A stretch of 64,000 nt of DNA from Candidatus Eiseniibacteriota bacterium (GTDB taxonomy: Bacteria; Eisenbacteria; RBG-16-71-46; CAIMUX01): contig JAKQSZ010000035.1 in NCBI GenBank assembly GCA_029569475.1, positions 1-64,000 on the forward strand. Reading direction: 5' to 3'. The notes beneath the pieces were generated by a model that was not told the DNA's origin, searched no databases, and worked only from the letters and a program-made list of their open reading frames with translations. Numbering within the stretch: the first letter of the stretch is position 1; every line of letters starts with the position of its first letter. Both the position numbers and the translations under genes were made by a program. Of this stretch, positions 43,734 through 52,702 are shown one piece after another.

Positions 43734-44023
43734 TGTCCGGATTATCCGGAAGCGGGGACATGGGGCGCAATGAGCATTTGGCGTGCCGTGAGGTCCGCTC
43801 TGGCGGTGCCACGTTGCCCTGGCTTGCGGGACCTCGGAGATCCGGCCATAATCCACGGCGAAAAGCGCCCCTGGCGCTGCTGCGCATTCATCGGGGAAGG
43901 CGGGGTGCCGCTTCCACTCATCGGAAGTGAAAGCGGGCCGGCCGGGACAGGCCGGGCGGACCCCGGAGAGACCGGCCTCAGGTCGTTCCTACATAGGGGG
44001 AAGACATGGATAGGGGGAGGTTC

Positions 44024-45103
44024 ATGACGCAGTCCGACCGCGCTGGAAGCCGCACCCTCGGGCGGGCTACCTGGCTTCGAGATCTTCTGGCGCTCGCGCT
44101 TATCCTGGCGGCAACCGGGGCATGGGCCCAGGAAGGGACGGAGGAAGAGAAGAAGGTTCTGGAGCCGGGCAAATGGTACCCCAGCCTCGAGGGGGGAATC
44201 CAACTCACACAGAGCTCGTATAGCGACAACTGGTCGGGCGGCGACAAGGGATCCATGGTCTGGGCCGCCATCGTCCAGGGGCAACTCGAGAACCAACTGC
44301 GACCGTGGGTGAACTCGCGCAGCGTCCTCAAGCTCGCCTTCGGACAGACGCACCAGCAGAGGGCCAACGCTTCCGGCAAACGCCACTGGGAACAACCCGA
44401 CAAGAGCTCGGACCTGATCGACTTCGAGACGATCGCCCGGTTCACCCTCGGCGGGTTTGTCGATCCCTTCCTCGGCTTCCGGCTCGAGTCCCAGTTCCTC
44501 GATGCCACGGACCCGCTGGGCCGGGAGATCGCCTTCAACCCGGTGAAGTACAAGGAGTCGGCCGGTGTCGCGCGGCAGATCCTGCGCACCGAGAACCGCG
44601 ACCTCCTCAGCCGGTTCGGCTTCACCTTCCGCCAGAGCAGCCGCAAGTACTTCATCGAGGCCACCAGCGACCGCAAGCGCAGCGACACGACCAACGACGG
44701 CGGCCTGGAGTGGACCACCGAGTACAAGGACAAGAAGTTGACCGAACGGATCTCCTGGTCGAGCAAGGCGACCTTGTACAAACCGGTCTTCTACTCCGGG
44801 GATGACGAGTTCGACAAGCTCTCGGACGCTGTTCTTCAGGGGGCCGGCCTGGACACGGACCTGGGAGACTTCCCCAAGGCGATCGACGCGTCGTGGGAGA
44901 ACATCTTTGCCAGCCAGCTTACGAAGATCCTGTCGGTCAACCTGTACCTGAACCTGGTCTATGACAAGTACGACAACAGCGTTGTTCCGCTGCTCGACGA
45001 GAACGGCGTGCTGAGCAATGGGACCGCGGTCAAGGCGGCGGTGCGCAAGGCCGGGCAGTACAAGCAGGTTCTGGGACTCGGGGTGACCTACCGGTTCCTC
45101 TGA
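44024..45103 (+). CDS. DUF3078-family outer-membrane-type protein
   Basis: The 359-residue protein starts at ATG 44024 (GGGGGAGGTTC directly upstream; ATG 44006 is less likely). A signal peptide (LLALALILAATGAWAQ) precedes a beta-barrel-like chain: EGGIQLTQSSYSDNWSGGDK is the usual N-terminal DUF3078 signature, and the C-terminus ends in VLGLGVTYRFL with a terminal hydrophobic residue, as in BAM substrates. No enzyme motif is present. DUF3078 proteins are common in Bacteroidetes and related phyla with unknown function. It is convergent with lepB with 12 bp between stops. Confidence 0.85.
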   Translation: MTQSDRAGSRTLGRATWLRDLLALALILAATGAWAQEGTEEEKKVLEPGKWYPSLEGGIQLTQSSYSDNWSGGDKGSMVWAAIVQGQLENQLRPWVNSRSVLKLAFGQTHQQRANASGKRHWEQPDKSSDLIDFETIARFTLGGFVDPFLGFRLESQFLDATDPLGREIAFNPVKYKESAGVARQILRTENRDLLSRFGFTFRQSSRKYFIEATSDRKRSDTTNDGGLEWTTEYKDKKLTERISWSSKATLYKPVFYSGDDEFDKLSDAVLQGAGLDTDLGDFPKAIDASWENIFASQLTKILSVNLYLNLVYDKYDNSVVPLLDENGVLSNGTAVKAAVRKAGQYKQVLGLGVTYRFL

Positions 45104-45115
45104 TCTGATTCGGGA

Positions 45116-45832
45116 CTAGTCGAGCCAGGACCCGAAGCGTTCGATTCGGAGGCGATCCCAGGGGGCGGCCCCTGTCTCCTTGTTCCAGGAAAGGGCGATC
45201 AGGCGCGCCGTGCCGATGATGTTGTCCTCTGGGATCGCGCCGAAGTAGCGGCTGTCGCGGGAGTCGTCGCGATTGTCGCCCATGAGGAAGACCGTTCCCG
45301 GGGGGACGCGGTAGGGGCCAAAGTTGTCCCGGTTGCCCATTTCATCCAGGATCCCCGGCTGCTCGTAGTCCGGAGGCAGAACGTAGTCATCCTGGTGCAC
45401 GACATAGCGTGTCTCGTCCCGAGGTTCTCCGTTGATCCAGACCTGCTTGGAGCGGACCTCGACCAGGTCGCCCGGCAGGCCGATCACCCGCTTGATGTAC
45501 TGCCCCGACGGGCAGTCCGGAACCTCGAAGACCACGATGTCGCCCCGCTTCACGCCCCGCAGTCCGGGCAGCTTGACCGCCGGGAGGTGCACGCCGAGGT
45601 CCGTCCACGGGATGCCGATCCAGTGAGGCGTGCGGGGGCCCAGCGTCAGCTTGTCGGCCAACAGGAAGTCACCGGGCCGGATCGTCCGTTCCATGGAGCC
45701 CGTGGGCACCTGGTAGGCCTGGACAATGCCGATCTGCAAGGTCAGGAAGATCAAGAGGAAGGAGGGGACCTCGCGAAAGGCCCGCCCGGCGGGGCGGTAT
45801 CGCCGACTGGGACTGCGGTGGTTTGTGGTCAT
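45116..45832 (-). CDS. lepB: Signal peptidase I
   Basis: The 238-residue protein starts at ATG 45832 (AGGAGATCCCG). It has one N-terminal membrane helix (about 24-40) followed by the catalytic Ser46 in VPTGSMERTI, the general base Lys114 in YIKRVIGLPGD, and the signature GDNRDDSRDSRYFG. It cleaves signal peptides from exported proteins on the outer face of the inner membrane. It has a single membrane anchor, unlike the E. coli enzyme with two. An open frame runs further upstream without coding character. Confidence 0.93.
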   Translation of the reverse strand: MTTNHRSPSRRYRPAGRAFREVPSFLLIFLTLQIGIVQAYQVPTGSMERTIRPGDFLLADKLTLGPRTPHWIGIPWTDLGVHLPAVKLPGLRGVKRGDIVVFEVPDCPSGQYIKRVIGLPGDLVEVRSKQVWINGEPRDETRYVVHQDDYVLPPDYEQPGILDEMGNRDNFGPYRVPPGTVFLMGDNRDDSRDSRYFGAIPEDNIIGTARLIALSWNKETGAAPWDRLRIERFGSWLD

Positions 45833-46113
45833 CGGGATCTCCTGTCTCCATTCTCGAAGATCGTCCCGCCGGTCGGAACCGACCGGTCTCCGTCGCCTGG
45901 ACAGCCTCCGGTCCGGTGAACCCGCGAGAAAGCGAGTCGGTTCCCACGCGGTAGCCATCGGACGGGCCCCACGAGCGGACCAGAACCCTCCCGGGCCCCT
46001 CAGGCCCGAGTCTCTCGATAGCGTCGCCGCCGGCGGTGTACACTCATGGACTCACGGGGGCGAACAGGATCTCCGAACTTTGGCTCTCGCCCGGCGCGAA
46101 GGAGAAAGACCAA

Positions 46114-46638
46114 ATGACGTTGACTGAAGTGCTCAAGCAGGAAGCCCAGGCCATGTACGCGGTCACGGAAAAGCTGTTCGGTCTCGTGCAGCCATCCGAT
46201 CTGGGCTGGAAGCCCACCACCGGCTCCAACTGGATGACGGTCGCTCAGGTGATGCATCACTGCACCAATGCCTGCGGCGTCTGCGTGAAGGGATTCGTCA
46301 CCGGAGACTGGGGGCTTCCCCCGGGGGCCTCGTTCGAGGACATGCCGGCCGAGGCCATGATGCCCCCGGCCGAGAAACTGCCGGCCGTGCAGAGCGTGGA
46401 AGAAGCGAAGCGCCTCCTGGCCGAGGACCGCGAGATCGCCATGCGTTTCCTCGCGGAAACAGGGGAGGAGAACCTGCTCTCCCGGAAGATGGCCGCCCCG
46501 TGGGGAGGACCGGAGACAACCCTCTTCCAGCACCTCGATCACATGATCGGCCATCTGGGACAGCACAAGGGGCAGCTTTTCTACTACCTGAAGCTCATGG
46601 GCAAGAACGTGAACACGATGACCCTCTGGGGCGATTAG
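46114..46638 (+). CDS. DinB-family protein
   Basis: The 174-residue protein starts at ATG 46114 (AGGAGAAAGACCAA). It matches the DinB four-helix bundle: an N-terminal EVLKQEAQAMYAVTEKLFGL helix, candidate metal His in VAQVMHHCTNAC, and a C-terminal HLDHMIGHLGQHKGQLFYYL that provides two more His residues. DinB-like proteins are metal-dependent, often thiol-linked, hydrolases or transferases; the substrate here is unknown. It is convergent with thrS. Confidence 0.85.
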   Translation: MTLTEVLKQEAQAMYAVTEKLFGLVQPSDLGWKPTTGSNWMTVAQVMHHCTNACGVCVKGFVTGDWGLPPGASFEDMPAEAMMPPAEKLPAVQSVEEAKRLLAEDREIAMRFLAETGEENLLSRKMAAPWGGPETTLFQHLDHMIGHLGQHKGQLFYYLKLMGKNVNTMTLWGD

Positions 46639-46778
46639 CCCCACTCCAGGATGGTTGGACGCCTGCGTCGCTTCGCCTCCGGAACTCTGCTCTTCCGGAA
46701 AGTGAGCGCGTTACATCATCGCTGGCCATCCTCTCCGGGGTGGCCAGCTCGTTGGCCGACCGCGCCGGGCACGGCCCG

Positions 46779-48659
46779 TCATCCGACGAAGATCGGCCGC
46801 ACGGAGAGCCGTCGTGGGGTGTTGGCGGCGAGCAACGGCTTGCCCGCGGTCTCCGCAGCCATCCTTTCCAGGAACGCGTCCAGCGGCACTTCGACCTGTT
46901 CCCCGAGTCGCGGCCGCACCGCCAACGCGCCTCCGGACAGCTCTCTCTCTCCAACCACCAGAGCGTAGGGAATCCACTCCCTCTCCGACTCGCGAATCTT
47001 CCTGGTGATCCTGAGCGGTCGATCGTCAACGTCGACGCGGTAGGGAATCCGTTCGGCCAGTTGCAGCGCTCCTTCGACATGCGCTTCCGCGACGGGCAGA
47101 ACCCGCACCTGGATGGGGGCGAGCCACACCGGAAAGAACGCTTTCTCACCTCGGCTCAGCCGCATCGCCTGGGTCTCCAGAATCGCATAGACGTTGCGGT
47201 CGACCGACCCGGAAACCGAGGTATGCATGAGAAGGGGCCGTTTCCGCGTGCCATCCTCCGCCACATAGCTGATCTCGAACCGCTCGCTGTTCTCCACATC
47301 GATCTGAACCGTCGAGAGGCAGGCAGCCTTCTTCGCCGAGTCGATGAAGTTCATCTCGAACTTCGCCACGAAATAGAAGAAGCGCTCGTCCCAGACCTCG
47401 ACCAGGGCGGGACGACCCAGTGTCCTCATGATCTGCTCGATGAAGCCCGGGTTCTCGTCCAGGAAGCTGCGGACGAAACGGATGGCGGGGACGCACTCCA
47501 GCTCGATGTCCCTCAGCCATCGCAGGCACAGTGACACCTGGCGGATGAACTCCGCCTTTGCCATGTCCGTGTCGCGCACCAATGTGTGCATATCGGGCAT
47601 GGTGAAGGCGCGCAGGCGCCGGAGACCGGCCACCTCGCCGCTCTGCTCGCGCCGGAAGGAAAAGTGCGTCAGCTCGTAGAGGCGCATCGGAAGATCGCGA
47701 TGGGAGGTGACCATGTCCCGCTGGATCATGTATTGACCGAAGCAAGCGGCAAAGCGCAAGAAGAACTCCTTCTCGTCGCTCTTCACCACGTATTGGCGAG
47801 CTGGAAACCGGTGCAGGTACTTCGACAAGGCCGGGTGACCGTAGTCATACATGATCGGGGTCTCGACCTGCATGGCGCCGTAACCAACGACCATGTCGGT
47901 CACGCGCTGTTCCAGGAGCCGCTTCATGATCAGCCCCTTCGGATACCAGCGCAGATTGCCGGAGTCGGAGGCCGGCTCGTAGTCCACCAGCTCCTGTTCG
48001 CGCATGAGCTTGATGTGGGGCGGCGCTTCCTCTACCTGACGAGTGCCCTCGCGTTCATATGCGAATAGATCGTCCAGGCCCGGGTCCGCGGCGAAACTGA
48101 ACGCATCCGCGGCAACAAAGGAGCCGTCCGGCTGGTACACCCGCCATTCCGATCGCAGCGTCTTCTCCGCGGCCAAAGCTTTCGATTCGGCGACCTCGAC
48201 CCGAGGCGTTCCGCCCGCCTGACCGGCGGGAACCAGGGTCATGGCCAGCTCGGAGAGAGGGTGTCCCTTGCACCGGATTTCGAACGCCTTGTAGTAGCCG
48301 AAGGGAGCGCGATGGATTTCGAGGCCGGCGCAGCCCCGGAGAAACTCGAACGATGTGTCCAGCACCTCAGTGGCGATGCCAGGCCGGGCCAGGTCGCTGG
48401 AGAGATGGGCGTAGGGGTAGACCATGATCCGTCTGGCGCCAATCTTCTCCGCGGTGTTCCGGATCTGGTTGGCCGCCTGTGTGGCCACATCCTTGACGCC
48501 GGACTCGTCCACCTTTTCCACAGCTATGAACGCGACGAGTACCTCCTCGACCTCACCGCGCTCCTCGCCGGGGCGAAGCGCGTCGGTGTGCGCGGCGACG
48601 CTGGTCTTGTCCTGTACCTGAAACGCAAACCTGTCCGCATGGATCATCATCAGGCGCAT
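46779..48659 (-). CDS. thrS: Threonyl-tRNA synthetase, archaeal type
   Basis: The 626-residue protein starts at ATG 48659 (GAGGAGCCCC). Residues 1-145 are the archaeal-type tRNA-Thr editing domain (MRLMMIHADRFAFQVQDKT, VYPYAHLSSDL, APFGYYKAFEIRCKGHPLSE), which has the D-aminoacyl-tRNA deacylase fold and replaces the bacterial N1/N2 domains. The class II core follows with Zn ligands in RFAACFGQYM (Cys), FTMPDMHTL (His) and LLMHTSVSGSV (His), motif 2 in LYELTHFSFRRE, and a C-terminal anticodon domain (LAPIQVRVLPVAEAH). It charges tRNA-Thr and clears Ser-tRNA-Thr. Most bacteria use the other form, so acquisition from Archaea or deep inheritance in this lineage is indicated. No T-box leader is seen. 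Confidence 0.92.
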   Translation of the reverse strand: MRLMMIHADRFAFQVQDKTSVAAHTDALRPGEERGEVEEVLVAFIAVEKVDESGVKDVATQAANQIRNTAEKIGARRIMVYPYAHLSSDLARPGIATEVLDTSFEFLRGCAGLEIHRAPFGYYKAFEIRCKGHPLSELAMTLVPAGQAGGTPRVEVAESKALAAEKTLRSEWRVYQPDGSFVAADAFSFAADPGLDDLFAYEREGTRQVEEAPPHIKLMREQELVDYEPASDSGNLRWYPKGLIMKRLLEQRVTDMVVGYGAMQVETPIMYDYGHPALSKYLHRFPARQYVVKSDEKEFFLRFAACFGQYMIQRDMVTSHRDLPMRLYELTHFSFRREQSGEVAGLRRLRAFTMPDMHTLVRDTDMAKAEFIRQVSLCLRWLRDIELECVPAIRFVRSFLDENPGFIEQIMRTLGRPALVEVWDERFFYFVAKFEMNFIDSAKKAACLSTVQIDVENSERFEISYVAEDGTRKRPLLMHTSVSGSVDRNVYAILETQAMRLSRGEKAFFPVWLAPIQVRVLPVAEAHVEGALQLAERIPYRVDVDDRPLRITRKIRESEREWIPYALVVGERELSGGALAVRPRLGEQVEVPLDAFLERMAAETAGKPLLAANTPRRLSVRPIFVG

Positions 48660-48891
48660 GGGGGCTCCTCTGGGCTCCGTCTTGGAGTGGCCGCTACTTG
48701 GCAGGTGCAGGATAGCACCCGCGCGCAGGATCCCGACACCTCCGGAGTCTCCCGATCTCCCGGTGAACCAGCGCCTCGCGGTGTGCCGCCAGAGATACGG
48801 ACGGCGCCGCCCTCCCGCCGGTCTGAACCACGGAAGGGCGACGCCGCCGGGGCGCCCCATGTGCCCGTGAGGGTCTGGGCGAGAACCGTCC

Positions 48892-50028
48892 CTACCTCGT
48901 CGGGACCAGCTCGACTCGGCGGTTTCTCGCGCGGCCCTCCTCCGTGTCGTTGGACGCAATCGGCCTGGCCTCTCCATAACCGCGCACCGTCAACCGGTCC
49001 GCGGCAACGCCGAGCGCGACCAGACGGTCGCGGACGGTCCGGGCCCGCCGCTCGGAGAGCCGCAGGTTGTATGCCTCGGAACCCTTGCTGTCCGCGAAGC
49101 CCTGCACCTCGAGGCGCAACGAGGGATCACGCTGCAACATCTCCGCGTTTCGCTGCAGGATCTCCTCGGCGCGGGGAGTGAGCCGGTCGACATCGTATTC
49201 GAACTCGACCAGCCGCAACTCCAGCGGCGGAAGAGGCGGCGCCTCGGAGCGCGGCGGCTCCGGCGCGGGTGGTGGAGGAGCCGGGGCCGGCGGCGGAGGG
49301 ACCGGTGCGGGCGGCGGTGGTGGAGGCGGCGGTGGAGGCGGCGATGGCCGGACCGACTCGGGCATCTCTGCGTCGCGTCCGCCGAAGAGGTGCGAGAGCC
49401 CCAGGGACGCCTCCGCGTTGTGCTGCCACGAATCCACCCAGCCGCCCACGTCCATGCTGCGCACGCGTGCATCCAGGCGGAGCAGCCATGGGTCCGAGAG
49501 CCGCCAGGAGTAACCGGCGCCGCCGTGGATTCCGAAGCCCCACTCATCCAGGTCTTCGATCTGCACGCGTTCCGCGCCGCCGCCCAGACCGAGGAAGGGT
49601 CCGGTCCGCCCGCCATGGAACCTGTACAAGAGCGTCAGCCGGTAGGAGTCGAAATCCGCATCGTAGGTGCCCGGCCGCGTAAACACCGTGCCCGCCTGGG
49701 GGAGCGTGCCCTTTACCTCTCCCCAGAATCTCTGGGCGCTCAGCTCGACCCCCCAAAGCCCGAGGGGAGCGATGCCGAAACGGGCACCGGCCAGCGGTCC
49801 GAAGCGCCGTTTGTCGAGACCATGCTTGTCGTTGTTACCGGCGCCGCCAAAGATGCCCAGCTCGAAGGGGGGAGAACCCTGATCGGATCCGGACATCGCG
49901 GTACGGTGTCCATCGGATCCGGTTTGTGCATGAGCGCATCCTCCGATCGGGATCGAAATGGTCAGGCCCGCGAGCAACGCTGCCGTGGCGATCGTTGCCA
50001 GATCCCGGCATTCCCATGACTTCATCAT
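48892..50028 (-). CDS. OmpA-family outer-membrane protein with Pro-rich linker
   Basis: The 378-residue protein starts at ATG 50028 or the adjacent 50025 (AGGAGGG). A signal region ends at IPIGGCAHAQ, where GGC could be a lipobox. Residues about 55-215 form an eight-strand-barrel-like domain (FELGIFGGAGNNDKHGLDKR, YRLTLLYRFHGGRTGPFLGL). A Pro/Ala linker (about 228-262) joins it to a C-terminal OmpA peptidoglycan-binding domain with VEFEYDVDRLTPRAEEIL, LEVQGFADSKGSEAYNLRLS and RRVELVPTR. It anchors the outer membrane to peptidoglycan. The Pro-rich spacer is unusually long and repetitive. Confidence 0.88.
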   Translation of the reverse strand: MMKSWECRDLATIATAALLAGLTISIPIGGCAHAQTGSDGHRTAMSGSDQGSPPFELGIFGGAGNNDKHGLDKRRFGPLAGARFGIAPLGLWGVELSAQRFWGEVKGTLPQAGTVFTRPGTYDADFDSYRLTLLYRFHGGRTGPFLGLGGGAERVQIEDLDEWGFGIHGGAGYSWRLSDPWLLRLDARVRSMDVGGWVDSWQHNAEASLGLSHLFGGRDAEMPESVRPSPPPPPPPPPPPAPVPPPPAPAPPPPAPEPPRSEAPPLPPLELRLVEFEYDVDRLTPRAEEILQRNAEMLQRDPSLRLEVQGFADSKGSEAYNLRLSERRARTVRDRLVALGVAADRLTVRGYGEARPIASNDTEEGRARNRRVELVPTR

Positions 50029-50338
50029 CCCTCCTGTACTTCTGCGCCACACCACGGGGGCATCTCTCCCGGGATGCCGCCGCGAGCGTGCGTCAAGACC
50101 CGCGCGAGTCGAAAGCAAGGCCCGTGCCTGCGAAGTCTCGGATCGCAATCCGCATCGCTGGCGACCGGCCACTTCCTCATGACGCTGCGGGGCCGCCGGG
50201 CCCGCCCGGAATATGCGCGCCATTCGGTGTCGGTCTCGACACGGGCGCGATGATACCATCCGGTCGCCGGCACATCGCCCGCCGGCGCTACGCGGAACAG
50301 GGACCCGCGGGATCGGCGCGTGACGGAAGGAGGCCCGG

Positions 50339-51295
50339 GTGCTGGAACGGAGCGTGATCGAGTTGATCCACGCGGTGCTGGCGGAACCCGATCCGGAGCG
50401 CAAACTGGCGATGACGGAAGACCTCTGCCGGGACGCCCGCAGGATCGGGAGGGCATCCTGGCGGGGTTCGCTCGAAGGTTCGATCCCACGGGATGCCCGC
50501 GCCGCCGGTGTTCGAGGCGATGATCGAGACGATGAGGGTCGCGCTGGCGGCAACTCACCGGGCGCGGCGTTCGACGGGGAAGACACCGCGTCGAACAGGG
50601 ATCCCGGGCCACCGCCTCCTCGTGATCCGTCGCCGCGTCCGGCGCGGCCCCCGCACTGGACCGTTCTTCGCCCGGAAGAGATCACCGACCGCGGCAAACT
50701 CGCGACCGCGCGTGGCCGCTACTGCCTGATGCACACCGTGGCGCACATCGAATTGAGCGCTGTCGAGCTGGCCCTCATGACGGTGGCCGACTTTCCCCAG
50801 GAGGACGCGCCGTACCACCACGATTGGCTGCGGGTAGCCGGAGAGGAAGTCACGCACGCGCGCCTGGTCTGGCAGAGGCTGCGGGAACTCGGAGGAGACT
50901 TCGGCAGCGAGCCCGTCCACCTGGGCCTGTGGGAGACAGCACGCGCCCACCTCACCCTGATCGAACGCCTCGGGATCGTGCCGCGCATCCTCGAGGCTCG
51001 GGGACTGGATGTGTCAGCCCGTCTGCGCGAGCAGCTTCGGGCCGCGGGTGACGAGGAGAGCGCCCGCATCCTCGACCGGATCTACCTGGACGAGATCGGG
51101 CATGTGCAGGCGGGGAGCCGATGGTTCCGCGCCGCCTGCGCCCGGGCCGGCGTCGACCCGGAGCGCCGTTTCATCGAGCTGTGGGGGGAGTTCCGCCGGC
51201 AACGTAGAGGCCGGCCGGCGCCGCTCGACCGGGAAGGGCGATTGCGGGCCGGCTTCACCGAGGCAGAGCTGGCGGCCATGTCCAGCGACCTGTAA
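50339..51295 (+). CDS. DUF455 ferritin-like protein
   Basis: The 318-residue protein starts with GTG at 50339 (AAGGAGG 6 bp upstream). A variable N-terminus of about 110 residues, rich in Asp/Pro/Arg, precedes the conserved DUF455 domain with ferritin-like metal ligands: Glu in VAHIELSAVELAL, EExxH in AGEEVTHARLVWQRL, Glu in ILEARGLDVSARL, and Asp-Glu-Ile-x-His in LDEIGHVQAGSRWF. The family is a di-metal helical bundle of unknown reaction, likely an oxidase or hydroxylase. It lies divergent to the OmpA gene and 30 bp upstream of an ABC permease. Confidence 0.85.
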   Translation: MLERSVIELIHAVLAEPDPERKLAMTEDLCRDARRIGRASWRGSLEGSIPRDARAAGVRGDDRDDEGRAGGNSPGAAFDGEDTASNRDPGPPPPRDPSPRPARPPHWTVLRPEEITDRGKLATARGRYCLMHTVAHIELSAVELALMTVADFPQEDAPYHHDWLRVAGEEVTHARLVWQRLRELGGDFGSEPVHLGLWETARAHLTLIERLGIVPRILEARGLDVSARLREQLRAAGDEESARILDRIYLDEIGHVQAGSRWFRAACARAGVDPERRFIELWGEFRRQRRGRPAPLDREGRLRAGFTEAELAAMSSDL

Positions 51296-51325
51296 CAAAC
51301 ACGAATGACCCAGGAGCGCCATCCC

Positions 51326-52606
51326 ATGCGTACCAACTGGGACACCTTCACCGCCGTGCTGCGGAAAGACCTCAAGCGCCGTTGGCGCAGTCCTCTCGCG
51401 GCGATCATCCTGCTGATCTTCCCGCTCGTCTTCTCCCTTCTCATCGGGCTCGCGTTCGGCCGCAGTGGGGAAAAGATCGCTCCGATCCGCCTCGCGCTCG
51501 TGGACGAGGACCGGACCCTGGTCTCGAGGATGGTGGGAGCCGCGTTTCGGGAGGAAAGGGGCGGACCCGCCTTTGACATCGTGGAGGCGACTTACGACGA
51601 GGCGCTCCGCATGGTCGAGCGGGATCGCGTATCCGCGCTGGTTCGCGTTCCGAGCGGGCTGATGGATTCCATCCTCGCCGGCCGGCCGGCCGTGCTCGAG
51701 GTGGTCCGCAATCCATCGGAAGTCGTGTACCCCGAGATCGTGGAGACCTACGTCGAGGTCCTGGCGCAATTCGGAGGTTCGGCTTCCCGTCTGCTGGCCG
51801 AGCCTTTGGAGCGCATCCGCGGCGCCTTCGAAGGGGAGCGCGCTCCGGAGGAGGCCTTCGTGGCCGGCATCTCCACGGAGATCTACCAGACCATGCGCCA
51901 CGCCGGCCGCTACCTGCTGCCGCCCTTGATCCGCCTGGAGAATGCCGGGGTGGAGACGGAGCCCGGCCCGGGCGAAACGGCGCCACCGGCGGCCGCACCG
52001 ACGCCCTCGGCGATCGGCATCTCCGTCCTGGTGCTCCCGGGGATGGCGGTCTATGCCCTCCTGATGCTCGCACTCGTGTCGATGGTCGACTTCCATCGGG
52101 AAGCGGTTACGGGCACGATGGCCCGCCAGTTCATCGCACCCATCCGCTTCCCCGCGGTGGTCGCGGGCAAGATCGCCGCGGTCTGGGTCGTGTCGTTGAT
52201 CGCCATCGCGATTCTAGCCGCGATGGCCGCGTTCTGGGCGCCGCGCGGCATCCACTTCGGAGGCTTCGTCCTCCTCTCCATGGCGGTGGCGCTCTTCGCA
52301 ACCGGTTTCGCCGCCCTCGTCCAGTCGATCTCGCGTTCGGAACGGACCGGCTCGGTGGTGGGGAGCATTCTCGTCCTGCTGATGTCCATGCTGGGCGGCT
52401 CCTTCATCCCCATGGAGGGAATGCCGCCGGGGCTGCGCGCGATGGCGCCGTTCTCCCTCGTCTTCTGGGGCACCTCCGGATACCGGGAGCTTCTCGCCGG
52501 CGGCGTGAGCATCCTTGCGAACGTGCTCGTCCTGGCGGCATTCGGGCTGGCCTGCTGCGCCATTGCCGGCCTCTTGTACACGAGGCGCTACCGGACGGGA
52601 GGATGA
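51326..52606 (+). CDS. ABC-2 type transporter permease
   Basis: The 426-residue protein starts at ATG 51326 (CAGGAGCGCC); ATG 51305 is an alternative. One N-terminal membrane helix (AAIILLIFPLVFSLLIGLAF), a large periplasmic domain (about 50-235) and five to six C-terminal helices (VLPGMAVYALLMLALVSMVD, KIAAVWVVSLIAIAILAAMA, GGSFIPMEGMPPGLRAMAPF) give the ABC2_membrane_3 layout used by drug, lipid or Na exporters. The second permease follows, and the ATPase lies convergent at 54024. Substrate is unknown. Confidence 0.85.
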   Translation: MRTNWDTFTAVLRKDLKRRWRSPLAAIILLIFPLVFSLLIGLAFGRSGEKIAPIRLALVDEDRTLVSRMVGAAFREERGGPAFDIVEATYDEALRMVERDRVSALVRVPSGLMDSILAGRPAVLEVVRNPSEVVYPEIVETYVEVLAQFGGSASRLLAEPLERIRGAFEGERAPEEAFVAGISTEIYQTMRHAGRYLLPPLIRLENAGVETEPGPGETAPPAAAPTPSAIGISVLVLPGMAVYALLMLALVSMVDFHREAVTGTMARQFIAPIRFPAVVAGKIAAVWVVSLIAIAILAAMAAFWAPRGIHFGGFVLLSMAVALFATGFAALVQSISRSERTGSVVGSILVLLMSMLGGSFIPMEGMPPGLRAMAPFSLVFWGTSGYRELLAGGVSILANVLVLAAFGLACCAIAGLLYTRRYRTGG

Positions 52607-52702
52607 GGTGAGCGAACGCCTGCGTGACAGACCGGCCGGTGACGAGCGCACGCGCCGCGGAGCCTCGGTCCGGACGACCAGCGGAGAGATGAGGCCCCTG
52701 CC

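Noticed and set aside
42549..44027. 492-codon open frame on the plus strand
   Set aside because: Antisense to the membrane spermidine-synthase-like gene; very rich in Gln, Glu, Arg and Gly without domains.
48659..48740. T-box leader for thrS
   Set aside because: The short upstream region has no T-box core and the gene has an ordinary GAGGAG ribosome site.
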